A stretch of 64,000 bases of DNA from Cherax quadricarinatus (Eukaryota > Arthropoda > Malacostraca > Decapoda > Parastacidae): the NCBI RefSeq assembly GCF_038502225.1, contig NC_091293.1:12095562-12159561 (forward strand), read 5' to 3'. The notes below the pieces were generated by a model. That model was not told where the DNA came from, ran no database searches, and saw nothing but the letters and a program-made list of their open reading frames with translations. How positions within the stretch are numbered: position 1 is the first letter of the stretch; every line of letters starts with the position of its first letter. Both the position numbers and the translations under genes were made by a program. Positions 54,801-64,000 of the stretch are shown piece by piece.

Positions 54801-57800
54801 CATAGTGGTACAGAGGTGCAAGTGAGGGACTGCAACAAAGTGGTACAGAGGAACAACTGTGGGAGTGTACCGTAGTAGTACAGAGGTAAAACTACGGTAC
54901 ACTATAGTACACTCACACTTTTACCTCTGTACCACTATGGTACACTAACACACTTGTACTTCTGTACCACTGTGGTACACTACCACACTTTTATCTCTGT
55001 GCCACTATGGTATACTCCCGCACTTGTTCCTCTGTACCACTATGGTTGAGTCCCACACTTATACCTCTGTACCACTCTGGTACACTCCCCCACTTGTACC
55101 TCTGTACCTCTATGGTAAAATCACACACTTGTACCTCTGTACCACAATGTTACAGTCCCACACTTGTACCTCTGTACCACAATGGTACAATCCCGTACTT
55201 GTACCTTGTACGACTATGATAGAGCCCTACACTTGTACCTCTGTAACACTATGGTACACTCCCACACTTGTACCTCTGTACCATTGTGGTACACTCCCAC
55301 ACTTGTTACTCTGTAACAGTAAGGTAGAGTCCCACACTTGTACCTCTGTACCACTATGGTACACTCCCACACTTGTACCTCTGTACCACTATGGTACACA
55401 CCCACACTCTTACCTCAGTACCACTATGGTACACTCCCACACTTGTACCTCTGTACCACTTGGATACAGTCCCTCACTTGTACCTCTGTACCACTATGGT
55501 ACGCTTCCACTGTTTCTCTGTACCAATATGGTACACTCCCACACTTGTACCTCTGTACCACTATGGTACACTCCCACAGTTTTACTTCTGTACCACTATA
55601 GTACACTCCCACACTTGTCCTTCTGTACCACTACGGTACACTCCCACACTTGTACCTCTGCACCACTGTTTTACACTCCCACACTTGTACCTCTGTACCA
55701 CTGTGGTACACTCCCACACTTGTACCTCTCCACCACTGTGGTACACTGCCACACATGTACCTCTGAACCACTTTGGTACACTCCTACACTTGTACGTCTG
55801 CTCCACTGTGGTACACTCCCACACTTATACCTCTGTACCACTGTGGTACACTCCCAAACTTGTACCTTTGTACCACTGTGGTACACTCCCACACTTGCAC
55901 CTCTGTGCCATTGTGGTACACTCCCACGCTTGTACCTCTGTACCACTGTCGTACACTCCCACACTTGTACCTCTTTGCCACTGTGGTACACTCCCACACT
56001 TGTACCTCTGTACCGCTGTGGTACACTCCCGCACTTGTACATCTGTGCCACTGTGGTAAACTCCCACACTTGTACCTCTGTACCACTGTGGTACACTCCT
56101 ACACTTGTACCTCTGTACCACTGTGGTACACTTCCACACTTGTACCTCTGTACCACTGTGGTACACTCCCACACTTGTACCTCTGTACTGCTGTGGTACA
56201 CTCCCGCACTTGTACATCTGTGCCACTGTGGTACACTCCCACACTTGTACCTCTGTACCACTGTGTTACATTCCCACACTTGTACCTCTGTGGTACACTT
56301 CCACACTTGTACCTGTGGTACACTTCCACACTTGTACCTCTGTACAACTGTGTTACACTCCCAAACTTGTACTTGTGTACCACTGTGGTACACTCCCACA
56401 CTTGTACCTCTGTACCACTGTGGTACACTCCCACACTTGTACCTCTGTACCACTGTGGTACACTTCCACACTTGTACCTCTGTACCACTGTGGTACACTC
56501 CCGCACTTGTACCTCTGTACCACTATGGTAAAATCACACACTTGCACCTCTGTACCACTATGTTACAGTCCCACACTTTTACCTCTGTACCTCAATGGTA
56601 TACAATCCCACACTTGTACCTCTGTGCCATTGTGGTACACTACCACACTTTTTACCTCTGTATCACTGTGGTTCACTCCCACACTTGTACCTCTGTTCCA
56701 CTCTTGTACACTCCCACACTTGTACCTCTGTACCACTGTGGTACACCTCCACACTTGTACCTCTGTACCACTGTGGTACACTCCCACACATGCACCTCTG
56801 TACCACTCTGTTGCACTTCCACACTTGTACCTCTGTACCACTGTGGTACACTCCTACACTTGTACCTCTGTACCACTCTGGTACACTCCCACACTTGTAC
56901 CTCTGTGCCACTATGGTACACTCCTACACTTGTACATCTGTGCCACTGTGGTACATTCCCACACTTGTACCTCTGCATCACTGTGGCTCACTCCCACACT
57001 TGTACCTCTGTACCACTGTGGTACACTTATACACTTGTACCTCTGTACCTCTGTGGTACACTTCTACACTTGCGTCTCTGTACCACTGTGGTTCTCTCCC
57101 ACACTTGTACCTCTGTACCACTGTGGTACACTCCCACACTTGTACCTTTTTGCCACTGTGGTACACTCCTACACTTGTGCCTCTGTACCACTGTGGTACA
57201 CTTCCACACTTGCACCTCTGTACCACTGTGGTACACTTCCACGCTTGTACTTCTGTGGTACACTTCCACACTTGTACCTCTGTTCATCTGTGGTACCCTC
57301 CCACACTTGTACCTCTGTACCACTCTGGTACACTCCCACACTTGTACCTCTGTACCACTGTAGTACACTCCCACACTTTTTCCTCTGTATCACTGTGGTA
57401 CACTTCCACACTTATACCTCTGTACCACTGTGGTACAATTCCACACTTGTACCTCTGTAGCACTGTGGTACTCTCCAACACTTGTACCTCTGTACCACTT
57501 GGTACACTTCCACACTTGTACCTCTGTACCACTGTGGTACACTCCCACGCTTATACCTCTGTACCACTGTGGTACACTTCCACACTTGTACCTCTGTACC
57601 ACTGTGGTACACTCTCACACTTGCACCTCTGTACCACTGTGGTACACTCCCACACTTGTACCTCTATACCACTGTGGTGCACTCCCACACTTGTACCTCT
57701 ATACCACTGTGGTACACTCCCACACTTGTACCTCTATACCACTGTGGTGCACTCCCACACTTGTAACTCTTTCCACTGTGGTACACTCCCACACATGTAC

Positions 57801-58590
57801 CTCTGTACCACTGTGGTACACTCAAACACTTGTACACTCTATCACTGTACCACTGTGGTACACTCCCACACTTGTACCACTCTATCACTGTACCACTGTG
57901 GTACACTCCCTCACTTGTACCACTGTACCACTGTGGCACGCTCCCACGCTTGTACCTCTGTACCACTGTGTTACACTCCCACACTTGTACCACTGTGGTA
58001 CACTCCCACTCTTGTACCACTGTACCACTGTGGTACACTCCCACACTTGTACCACTGTACCACTGTGGTACACTCACACACTTGTACCTCTGTACCACTG
58101 TACCACTGTGGTACACTCCCACACTTGTACCACTGTACCACTGTGGTACACTCCCACACTTGTACCACTGTACCACTGTACCACTGTGGTACACTCCCAC
58201 ACTTGTACTACTGTACCACTGTACCACTGTGGTACACTCCCACACTTGTACCACTGTACCACTGTGGTACACTCCCACACTTGTACCACTGTACCACTGT
58301 ACCACTGTGGTACACTCACACACTTGTACCTCTGTACCACTGTACCACTGTGGTACACTCCCACACTTGTACCACTGTACCACTGTGGTACACTCCCACA
58401 CTTGTACCACTGTACCACTGTGGTACACTCCCACACTTGTACCTCTGTACCACTGTACCACTGTGGTACACTCCTACACTTGTACCACTGTACCACTGTG
58501 GTACACTCCCACACTTGTACCACTGTACCACTGTGGTACACTCCCACACTTGTACTACTGTACCACTATAGCACTGTACCTCTGTACTAT
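51866..58590. repeat. 35-bp satellite, right block
   Basis: The same unit as the left block, resuming in the same orientation after the LTR pair. From about 57840 to 58580 the array changes to a higher-order form in which CTGTACCACTGTACCACTG replaces CTCTGTACCACTG, so the palindromic core is doubled or tripled. It ends in CACTATAGCACTGTACC before unique intron sequence. Confidence 0.98.
54641..54960. repeat. Satellite palindrome 4, right arm mostly deleted
   Basis: Reverse units 54641-54895, centre near 54902. The right arm jumps from the first mirrored unit to CACTAACACACTTGTACTTC, which lies further out in palindromes 1 and 3, so most of the right arm has been lost. Confidence 0.85.
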
Positions 58591-58805
58591 TTTAGTTTTC
58601 AATTATAATTAAACTTTTAATAAGACTTTGAGTCAAGTTTTTATAATATGTAAGTATGAAAAAAATTTGAGGAGCAAAACTGGAATAATTTTTGTTTTCT
58701 TTATTGTATTTCTTTGGGAACGCTAAATCGGCAAGGGTCACTCAGAGTTTTGGAAAGCAATCAGGTTTGACCTCCGTCAAGTAATCATGTGACCTCCTCC
58801 TTCAG
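58591..58805. other. Intron sequence before exon C
   Basis: AT-rich, non-coding, ending in the acceptor GTGACCTCCTCCTTCAG at 58805 with a good pyrimidine tract. Confidence 0.6.
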
Positions 58806-58899
58806 GTCGTACTGAATAACACGAAGCATCTTGACAAGAGTCACCAGTACGACTTCTTCCACCCCTGGCTGGGCACCACTGGTCTCTTCATCTCAAAAA
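58806..58899 (+). CDS. CYP4: P450 (CYP4) exon C: KHLDKS / HPWLGTGL region
   Basis: Thirty-one codons read VVLNNTKHLDKSHQYDFFHP then WLGTTGLFISK, plus one base. This is the B-helix to C-helix segment that is strongly conserved in CYP4 enzymes (KHLDKS..Y.F.HPWLGTGL..S). The donor GTAAGT is at 58900, and the single leftover base completes a codon with exon D. The 3' half of this exon, together with its donor flank, is the source of the tandem copies at 58941-59096. Confidence 0.95.
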
Positions 58900-58940
58900 G
58901 TAAGTAATACATACTCTTTAAAGGTCACTTTTATCCATTA

Positions 58941-59096
58941 TCTTCCACCCCTGGCTGGGCACCACTGGTCTTCTCAGTATCTTCCACCCCTGGCTGGGCA
59001 CCACTGGTCTCCTCAGTATCTTCCACCCCTGGCTGGGCACCACTGGTCTCCTCAGTATCTTCCACCCCTGGCTGGGCACTACTGGTCTCCTCAGTT
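58941..59096 (+). repeat. 39-bp minisatellite derived from P450 exon C
   Basis: Four units start at 58941, 58980, 59019 and 59058, each containing TCTTCCACCCCTGGCTGGGC and ACCACTGGTCTCCTCAG, the exon C bases that encode FHPWLGTTGL. The last unit runs into CCAAAAGTAAGATATAC, a copy of the exon end and donor, followed by AAGGTCACTTAAG, a copy of the intron start at 58921. Thus exon end, donor and intron flank have been duplicated. 39 bases is 13 codons, so the units stay in frame. Confidence 0.9.
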
Positions 59097-59737
59097 CCAA
59101 AAGTAAGATATACTGTGTGAAGGTCACTTAAGTCTGATTTATCCCACTCGTGGCTGGTGAGTAACACAGAGTGTCTGAAGGTCATTTACGTCTCGCAATT
59201 CGTGAGAAATAAAACATATTACGTTTAAACTTTTACGAATTTATGTTTTACAAACATAAGATCAGTGTTCCGTATTGATGGTGTACTAAGCTAACCTGTC
59301 ACTGTGACAGGCCCAAGAGACTTTGTCACTATGTACTATGTGACGAGGTAAATATCTTGTGCGACTTTTTATGTTACGAGGTAAGCATGTGCTATGAAAC
59401 CTGACGTACGAACTTAAAAAAAAAAATTGGCTTGTTGTGTATAGAACAAGATGCTATGATGGGAAGACGTAGGGGGTCAAAAATTTTCGTATACTCTGGT
59501 TAATAATCCTCCATATTCCTAATCTCGTTTCTCTCCAGTGATCCTAATCTCCCACTGCTTGAGGAACCTTAGTTCTCCAGCTAGCCTTAACATAGTGTTA
59601 ATAAATCTCGCCTTTGGTCAAGTTAATTACTTTAAGGCACTATGCCTCGCAGGTTCCTTAGAATCAGTGATAGATACAATAGAATAAAGGAAAGACGGGT
59701 GGAGACCGTTTTTATTTTAACGTTTTTACGTTCTATT
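59097..59737. other. No gene seen
   Basis: Intron. The start carries the second copy of the intron flank described for the 39-bp repeat. The remainder is AT-rich with no recognisable feature. Confidence 0.5.
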
Positions 59738-60060
59738 GTTGTTAGGTAAGACACATATGCAACAGTTAGGTATCTTTATTTCGAAACGTTTCGCCTACAC
59801 AGTAGGCTTCTTCAGTCGAGTACATAAAAGTTGATAGAAGCAGAAGATACTTGAAGACGATGTAATCAGTCCATCACCCTTAAAGTTTTGAGGTGGACTG
59901 ACCACCTCAAAACTTTAAGGGTGATGGACTGATTACATCGTCTTCAAGTATCTTCTGCTTCCATCAACTTTTATGTACTCGACTGAAGAAGCCTACTGTG
60001 TAGGCGAAACGTTTCGAAATAAAGATACCTAACTGTTGCATATGTGTCTTACCTAACAAC
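59738..60060. repeat. 323-bp near-perfect palindrome with hammerhead-like motifs
   Basis: The arms are complementary around 59899 (GAGGTGG-ACTGA-CCACCTC): the outer ends are GTTGTTAGGTAAG and CTTACCTAACAAC, and the two ends sum to the same centre, so there is no net indel. I saw only rare mismatches (for example ATAGAAGC against GCTTCCAT). Each arm carries the GACTGAAGA-hairpin-GCGAAACG motif. Confidence 0.92.
59983..60009 (+). ncRNA. Hammerhead-like ribozyme motif (candidate)
   Basis: CTGAAGA at 59983-59989, an extra A, stem GCCTAC, loop TGT, stem GTAGGC, GAAA at 60006-60009. The base after CTGA is variable in hammerheads, so CTGAAGA is allowed. A mirror copy lies on the minus strand at about 59789-59815. 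The cleavage site is not resolved. Confidence 0.4.
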
Positions 60061-60344
60061 CTGTCGGTATTTTATACCATTTTAATGTACGTTCTATTGT
60101 TTTAATAAAGCTCTACAAAGAGCGACACCTTTGTCAGAATTAAAACTTGCTCTACATTGGTTCTTTTCTTAAGTCACTGGTAATTGTCCACAGCATGTAT
60201 GCACTGAGAGGTGTATGTCTCAGTACATACACGCTGAGAGTTTACTTTAATCCCTACTTTACGGATTAAAGCGCCCTTGACCCCTCGCACAGTCGACAGG
60301 CTTGAAGCCCAGTTAACCAACTTTGTCCTCTTCTTCGTGTTCAG
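60061..60344. other. Intron sequence before exon D
   Basis: Non-coding. Bases 60190-60270 (GCACTGAGAGGTGTATGTCT... GCTGAGAGTTTACTTTAAT) resemble 32095-32190, a dispersed repeat. The acceptor TCTTCTTCGTGTTCAG ends at 60344. Confidence 0.55.
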
Positions 60345-60530
60345 CGAGCGACTGGCACACACGCAAAAAGCTCCTCACTCCGGCCTTCCACCTCAAGGTC
60401 CTGGAGCAGTTCGTGGACGTGTTCAACATCCAGAGCAACAAACTCGTCAGCAAGCTGAAGAAGGAGGCTGACGGTTGTGTCTTCGATATCTTCCCCTACA
60501 TCACCAATTGTACTCTGGACATCATCTGTG
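60345..60530 (+). CDS. CYP4: P450 (CYP4) exon D: helix C to helix E
   Basis: Two bases complete the codon from exon C, then 61 codons read SDWHTRKKLLTPAFHLKVL, EQFVDVFNIQSNKLVSKLKK, EADGCVFDIFPYITNCTLDI and IC, plus one base. WHTRKK is the helix C W-x2-(R/K)(R/K) motif whose Trp and Arg/Lys hold the heme propionates, and KLLTPAFH is the most recognisable CYP4 signature in the window. The donor GTAGGT is at 60531. The single leftover G joins exon E to form Glu. Family assignment is firm; the subfamily (for example CYP4C or CYP4V) is not decided. Confidence 0.96.
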
Positions 60531-60789
60531 GTAGGTACTCACACCATCACCTATTATCCTTATGCCTTTCCACACAGGTCGGTATATAGGTAAAGAGATA
60601 TTATCCTACCTCAGAATATTTTAAATCCAAGCAGCAGTATCTAAAATATTGTCAGTCCACAGGATATCACCAACAACAATCGACTAAATACATGAATAGG
60701 TGCAACAAGATGTCTCGCTCCGCCTGGCAGTTGAACCTCACCTCTTTTCGTTTGTGACGCAAATGCTCTTATAAGTAATCCTTAATTAT
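60531..60789. other. Intron, nothing recognised
   Basis: Unremarkable non-coding intron sequence. Confidence 0.5.
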
Positions 60790-60947
60790 ATAGTATTAGT
60801 AGTAATGACAGTAGTAATAGCATTTGCAGCAGCAGAAGCGATAGTTGCTGTAGTAGTAGCAGTTGTAGTTGTAGTAGTAGTAACAGTAGTGGTCGTAATA
60901 ATATTTAATTACCAGTAGTATTATTGTCATTATTATTATAATTATTT

Positions 60948-61014
<67 letters not shown>
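60790..61014. repeat. Imperfect (TAG)n and (TTA)n trinucleotide repeats
   Basis: TAG/CAG-rich trinucleotides to about 60920, then a nearly pure (ATT)n run at 60940-61014. Confidence 0.92.
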
Positions 61015-61185
61015 TTATCGTTCATAGAAGCGAGTACATTCTTTTCAATCAAAGAGAAATTTCATTACTATTGATATATTATTGGTTCCATAATGACATT
61101 TTTACGTTTGATATAATATTTAGATTTTAATGCCAGCTCCTGTTGATGTGTTGATTGCACGTGAAATGCCTAGAACTATCATATA

Positions 61186-62476
61186 CAGTGGACCCTCGAC
61201 TAACGCTATTAATCCGTTCCTGAGAGCTCATCGTTAGTCAGAATAATCGTTAGTCAAGTTAATTTTCCCCATAAGAAATAATGGAATTCAAATTAATCCG
61301 TGCAAGACACCCAAAAGTATTGAAAAAAAAAGTTTTAACACATGAAATATTAATTTTAATACACACAAACTGAAGAAGACATGCACAGTTACATGACACT
61401 TACCTTTATTGAAGATCTGGTGATGATTGATGGGATGGGAAGAGGGGAGTGTGTTGATGGTCTTAGTGTTTAGAAGGGGAATCCCCTTCCATTAGGACTT
61501 GAGGTGGCAAGTCCTTTTTCGGGGTTACTTCCCTTCTTTTAATGCCACTAGGACCAGCTTGAGAGTCACTGGACCTCTGTCGCACAACAAATCTGCCCAT
61601 AGAGGCCTGTACCTCCCGTTCCTTTATGACATTCCTAAAGTGTTTCACAACATTGTCAGTGTCACCATTAAACACTTGTTCAGGTTTCAGTCCTTCACTG
61701 TCTATGTACTCCTTGAATTCCTGCACATATTTTTCAGCTGCTTTTTGGTCCAAACTGGCAGCCTCACCATGCCTTATCACACTATGTATGCCACTACGAT
61801 TCTTAAATCTCTCAAACCAACCTTTGCTGGCCTTAAATTCACTCACATCACTACTAGTTGCTGGCATTTTTCTAATTAAATCGTCATGCAACTTCCTAGC
61901 CTTTTCACATATGATCGCTTGAGAGATGCTATCTCCTGCTATCTGTTTTTCATTTATCCATACCAATAACAGTCTCTCAACATCTTCTATCACTTGCGAT
62001 CTCAGTTTCGAAAACATAGTTGCACCTTTGGCAAGAACAGCTTCCTTGATTGCCGTTTTCTTGGCCACAATAGTAGCGATGGTTGATTGGGGTTTTGTGT
62101 ACAGCCTGGCCAGCTCGGAGACATGCACTCCACTTTCATACTTAGCAATGATCTCTTTCTTCATATCCATAGTAATTCTCACCCTTTTTGTTGTAGGGTT
62201 GGCACTAGAAGCTTTCTTGGGGTCCATGGTGACTTATTTTGCAGGTGCAATCACTAAAAAGGCTGTGATAATATGAAATGTTCCGATTGTATGCTTGGAA
62301 GCGACCTCGGTGGCTGGCTGGCTTGTAAACACTGGCCAGAAGTGGACGCGTCTCAGACGGAGCGAATAGTGTTGGTCGAGTTTTTTAGTGCTAATCGAGG
62401 CAAAATTTTTGCAATAAAATGTATCGCTAGTCAGATTTATCGTTAATCGATGCCATCGCTGGTCGAGGGTCCACTG
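61186..62476 (-). mobile_element. Tigger/pogo-type DNA transposon, internally deleted
   Basis: The ends are CAGTGGACCCTCGAC at 61186 and its inverse GTCGAGGGTCCACTG at 62476, each flanked by a TA target duplication (61184-61185, 62477-62478). Terminal CAG, subterminal CCCTCG and TA duplications are usual for Tigger elements. Length is 1291 bases with one minus-strand gene. Confidence 0.92.
61463..62227 (-). CDS. Tigger transposase-derived DNA-binding protein lacking the DDE domain
   Basis: An intact frame of 254 codons. N-terminus MDPKKASSANPTTKRVRITM; a Psq/CENP-B type helix-turn-helix at about residues 16-65 (KKEIIAKYESGVHVSELARL); a second CENP-B/Tc5-type helix-turn-helix at about 80-155 (WINEKQIAGDSISQAIICEK... 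KASKGWFERFKNRSGIHS); then the entry to the catalytic domain, LKPEQVFNGD, where the Asp aligns with the first acidic residue. The sequence then jumps to TDNVVKHFRNVIKEREVQAS and the family's C-terminal tail. The second and third catalytic residues are gone, so the protein should bind DNA but not transpose. Whether it is expressed is unknown. Confidence 0.85.
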   Translation of the reverse strand: MDPKKASSANPTTKRVRITMDMKKEIIAKYESGVHVSELARLYTKPQSTIATIVAKKTAIKEAVLAKGATMFSKLRSQVIEDVERLLLVWINEKQIAGDSISQAIICEKARKLHDDLIRKMPATSSDVSEFKASKGWFERFKNRSGIHSVIRHGEAASLDQKAAEKYVQEFKEYIDSEGLKPEQVFNGDTDNVVKHFRNVIKEREVQASMGRFVVRQRSSDSQAGPSGIKRREVTPKKDLPPQVLMEGDSPSKH

Positions 62477-62679
<203 letters not shown>

Positions 62680-62683
62680 ACAG

Positions 62684-62753
62684 AGACAGCGATGGGGTGT
62701 TCAGTCAACGCCCAGGACAACCCTGAGTCAGACTACATTATGGCCATCCACAG
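62684..62753 (+). CDS. CYP4: P450 (CYP4) exon E
   Basis: AG completes the Glu codon from exon D, then 22 codons read [20 protein letters not shown] and IH, plus two bases (AG, starting an Arg codon). Joined to exon D it gives [15 protein letters not shown], the helix E/F region with the CYP4 pattern ETAMG.S..AQ....S.Y..A. The donor GTAAGC is at 62754. The acceptor TTGACAG directly follows a (TA)n array, so the usual pyrimidine tract is absent. The next exon lies beyond the window. Confidence 0.93.
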
Positions 62754-62929
62754 GTAAGCCACAATTTTTTAAATGGTTGAATTTTTATGGTTGATGTTCC
62801 ACCCTACATATAACATTAGTATTAATTTATTAAGTAGTATAAAATAAAGTTAGGTTAGGCAATACATTGTTTTGAGTTAACTTGCAGAATAAAAGGTTAG
62901 GTTATTTTAGGTTAGGTAAGGTAAGTCTA

Positions 62930-62992
62930 GGTTAGGTTAGGTTAGGTTAGGTTAAGTTAGGTTAGGTTAAGTTAGGTTAGGTTAAGCTAGGT
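62930..62992 (+). repeat. Interstitial TTAGG-type repeat
   Basis: About twelve tandem TTAGG units with TTAAG variants. TTAGG is the common arthropod telomere unit. The tract is short, imperfect and inside an intron. Confidence 0.85.
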
Positions 62993-63162
62993 TACGTCGT
63001 GGAAAAATATGGGTGATACTTCTTTTAATAAATCTTTTAAGCGTTGAATAAGTTCCATAGTTTTTCGATGTTGTTATGTCTACTTATGGCACCTTATTGT
63101 ATGTTATTTTTGTAGCTACCAACTTGTGAATTTTATTTTGTCAATTTAAATCTAGTTATACT
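62993..63162. other. Intron, nothing recognised
   Basis: AT-rich non-coding sequence between the TTAGG tract and the 38-bp array. Confidence 0.5.
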
Positions 63163-64000
63163 CTTGATCTTGTTAACAACCTATATCAGACCCTAGTGCA
63201 ATTGTTCTTGTTAACAACCTATATCAGACCCTAGTGCAATTGTTCTTGTTAACAACCTATATCAGACCCTAGTGCAATTGTTCTTGTTAACAACTATATC
63301 AGACCCTAGTGCAATTGTTCTTGTTAACAACCTATATCAGACCCTAGTGCAATTGTTCTTGTTAACAACCTATATCAGACCCTAGTGCAATTGTTCTTGT
63401 TAACAACCTATATCAGACCCTAGTGCAATTGTTCTTGTTAACAACCTATATCAGACCCTAGTGCAATTGTTCTTGTTAACAACCTATATCAGACCCTAGT
63501 GCAATTGTTCTTGTTAACAACCTATATCAGACCCTAGTGCAATTGTTCTTGTTAACAACCTATATCAGACCCTAGTGCAATTGTTCTTGTTAACAACCTA
63601 TATCAGACCCTAGTGCAATTGTTCTTGTTAACAACCTATATCAGACCCTAGTGCAATTGTTCTTGTTAACAACCTATATCAGACCCTAGTGCAATTGTTC
63701 TTGTTAACAACTATATCAGACCCTAGTGCAATTGTTCTTGTTAACAACCTATATCAGACCCTAGTGCAATTGTTCTTGTTAACAACCTATATCAGACCCA
63801 AGTGCAATTGTTCTTGTTAACAACCTATATCAGACCCTAGTGCAATTGTTCTTGTTAACAACCTATACCAGACCCTAGTGCAATTGTTCTTGTTAACAAC
63901 CTATATCAGACCCTAGTGCAATTGTTCTTGTTAACAACCTATATCAGACCCTAGTGGAATTGTTCTTGTTAACAACCTATATCAGACCCTAGTGCAATTG
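63163..64000. repeat. 38-bp minisatellite running off the window
   Basis: About 22 nearly identical units containing TTCTTGTTAACAACCTATAT and CAGACCCTAGTGCAATTG. Two units have a single C deletion (CAACTATATC at about 63292 and 63708), and one has CCAAG for CCTAG near 63799. It lies in the intron after exon E. Confidence 0.97.

Noticed and set aside
33355..58590. Open frames of up to about 780 codons, rich in Cys, His, Thr and Val, on both strands, as possible giant repetitive proteins
   Set aside because: The 35-bp unit has no stop codon in any frame and its length is not a multiple of three, so all frames stay open by composition. The frames overlap on both strands and have no start context or domain.
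60323..60589. An 88-codon stand-alone gene around exon D
   Set aside because: The frame covers exon D, but its ends are intron sequence beyond a proper acceptor (60344) and donor (60531). It is one exon of the P450.
63163..64000. CRISPR-like array (regular repeats at 38-base spacing)
   Set aside because: The units are head-to-tail copies without unique spacers, in an animal intron.

Overview
The window looks like animal nuclear DNA, most likely from a decapod crustacean (crayfish- or lobster-like). The signs are very abundant (TA)n arrays, many non-LTR, Penelope-like, BEL/Pao and Tigger elements, interstitial TTAGG repeats, and one host gene split by huge introns. The species is an inference. 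No bacterial gene, CRISPR array, rRNA or tRNA was seen.

The only host gene I can support is a cytochrome P450 of the CYP4 family on the + strand. Five coding exons are visible: 16419-16535 (membrane anchor), 26952-27058, 58806-58899, 60345-60530 and 62684-62753. Their reading phases agree across every testable junction. One exon, carrying the proline-rich hinge, should lie between 16536 and 26951 but was not found. The I-helix, K-helix and heme-binding exons must lie beyond 64000.

Layout. 1-16400 is a patchwork of broken retroelements (three non-LTR families and two Penelope-like copies) separated by (TA)n and (CT)n arrays, plus a 32/36-bp minisatellite that was interrupted by a Penelope-like element. 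16536-26951 (intron) holds a CR1-like LINE, a Penelope fragment and an internally deleted BEL/Pao element with both LTRs. 27059-58805 (intron) holds a diverged LTR split by a CR1-like LINE, a 35-bp minisatellite with XhoI sites, a pair of hammerhead-like motifs, and a 25-kb 35-bp satellite. That satellite contains four palindrome junctions and a head-to-head LTR pair. 58900-64000 holds an exon-derived 39-bp minisatellite, a 323-bp palindrome, a Tigger element encoding a protein without its catalytic domain, a (TA)n array touching a splice acceptor, and a 38-bp minisatellite running off the end.

Very long open frames occur on both strands of the satellites (Cys/His/Thr-rich, Ile-Tyr, Leu-Ser). 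They follow from stop-free repeat units and I do not regard them as genes. The biological interest is mainly architectural: how one P450 gene carries tens of kilobases of palindromic satellite and nested transposons, and whether it is still spliced.
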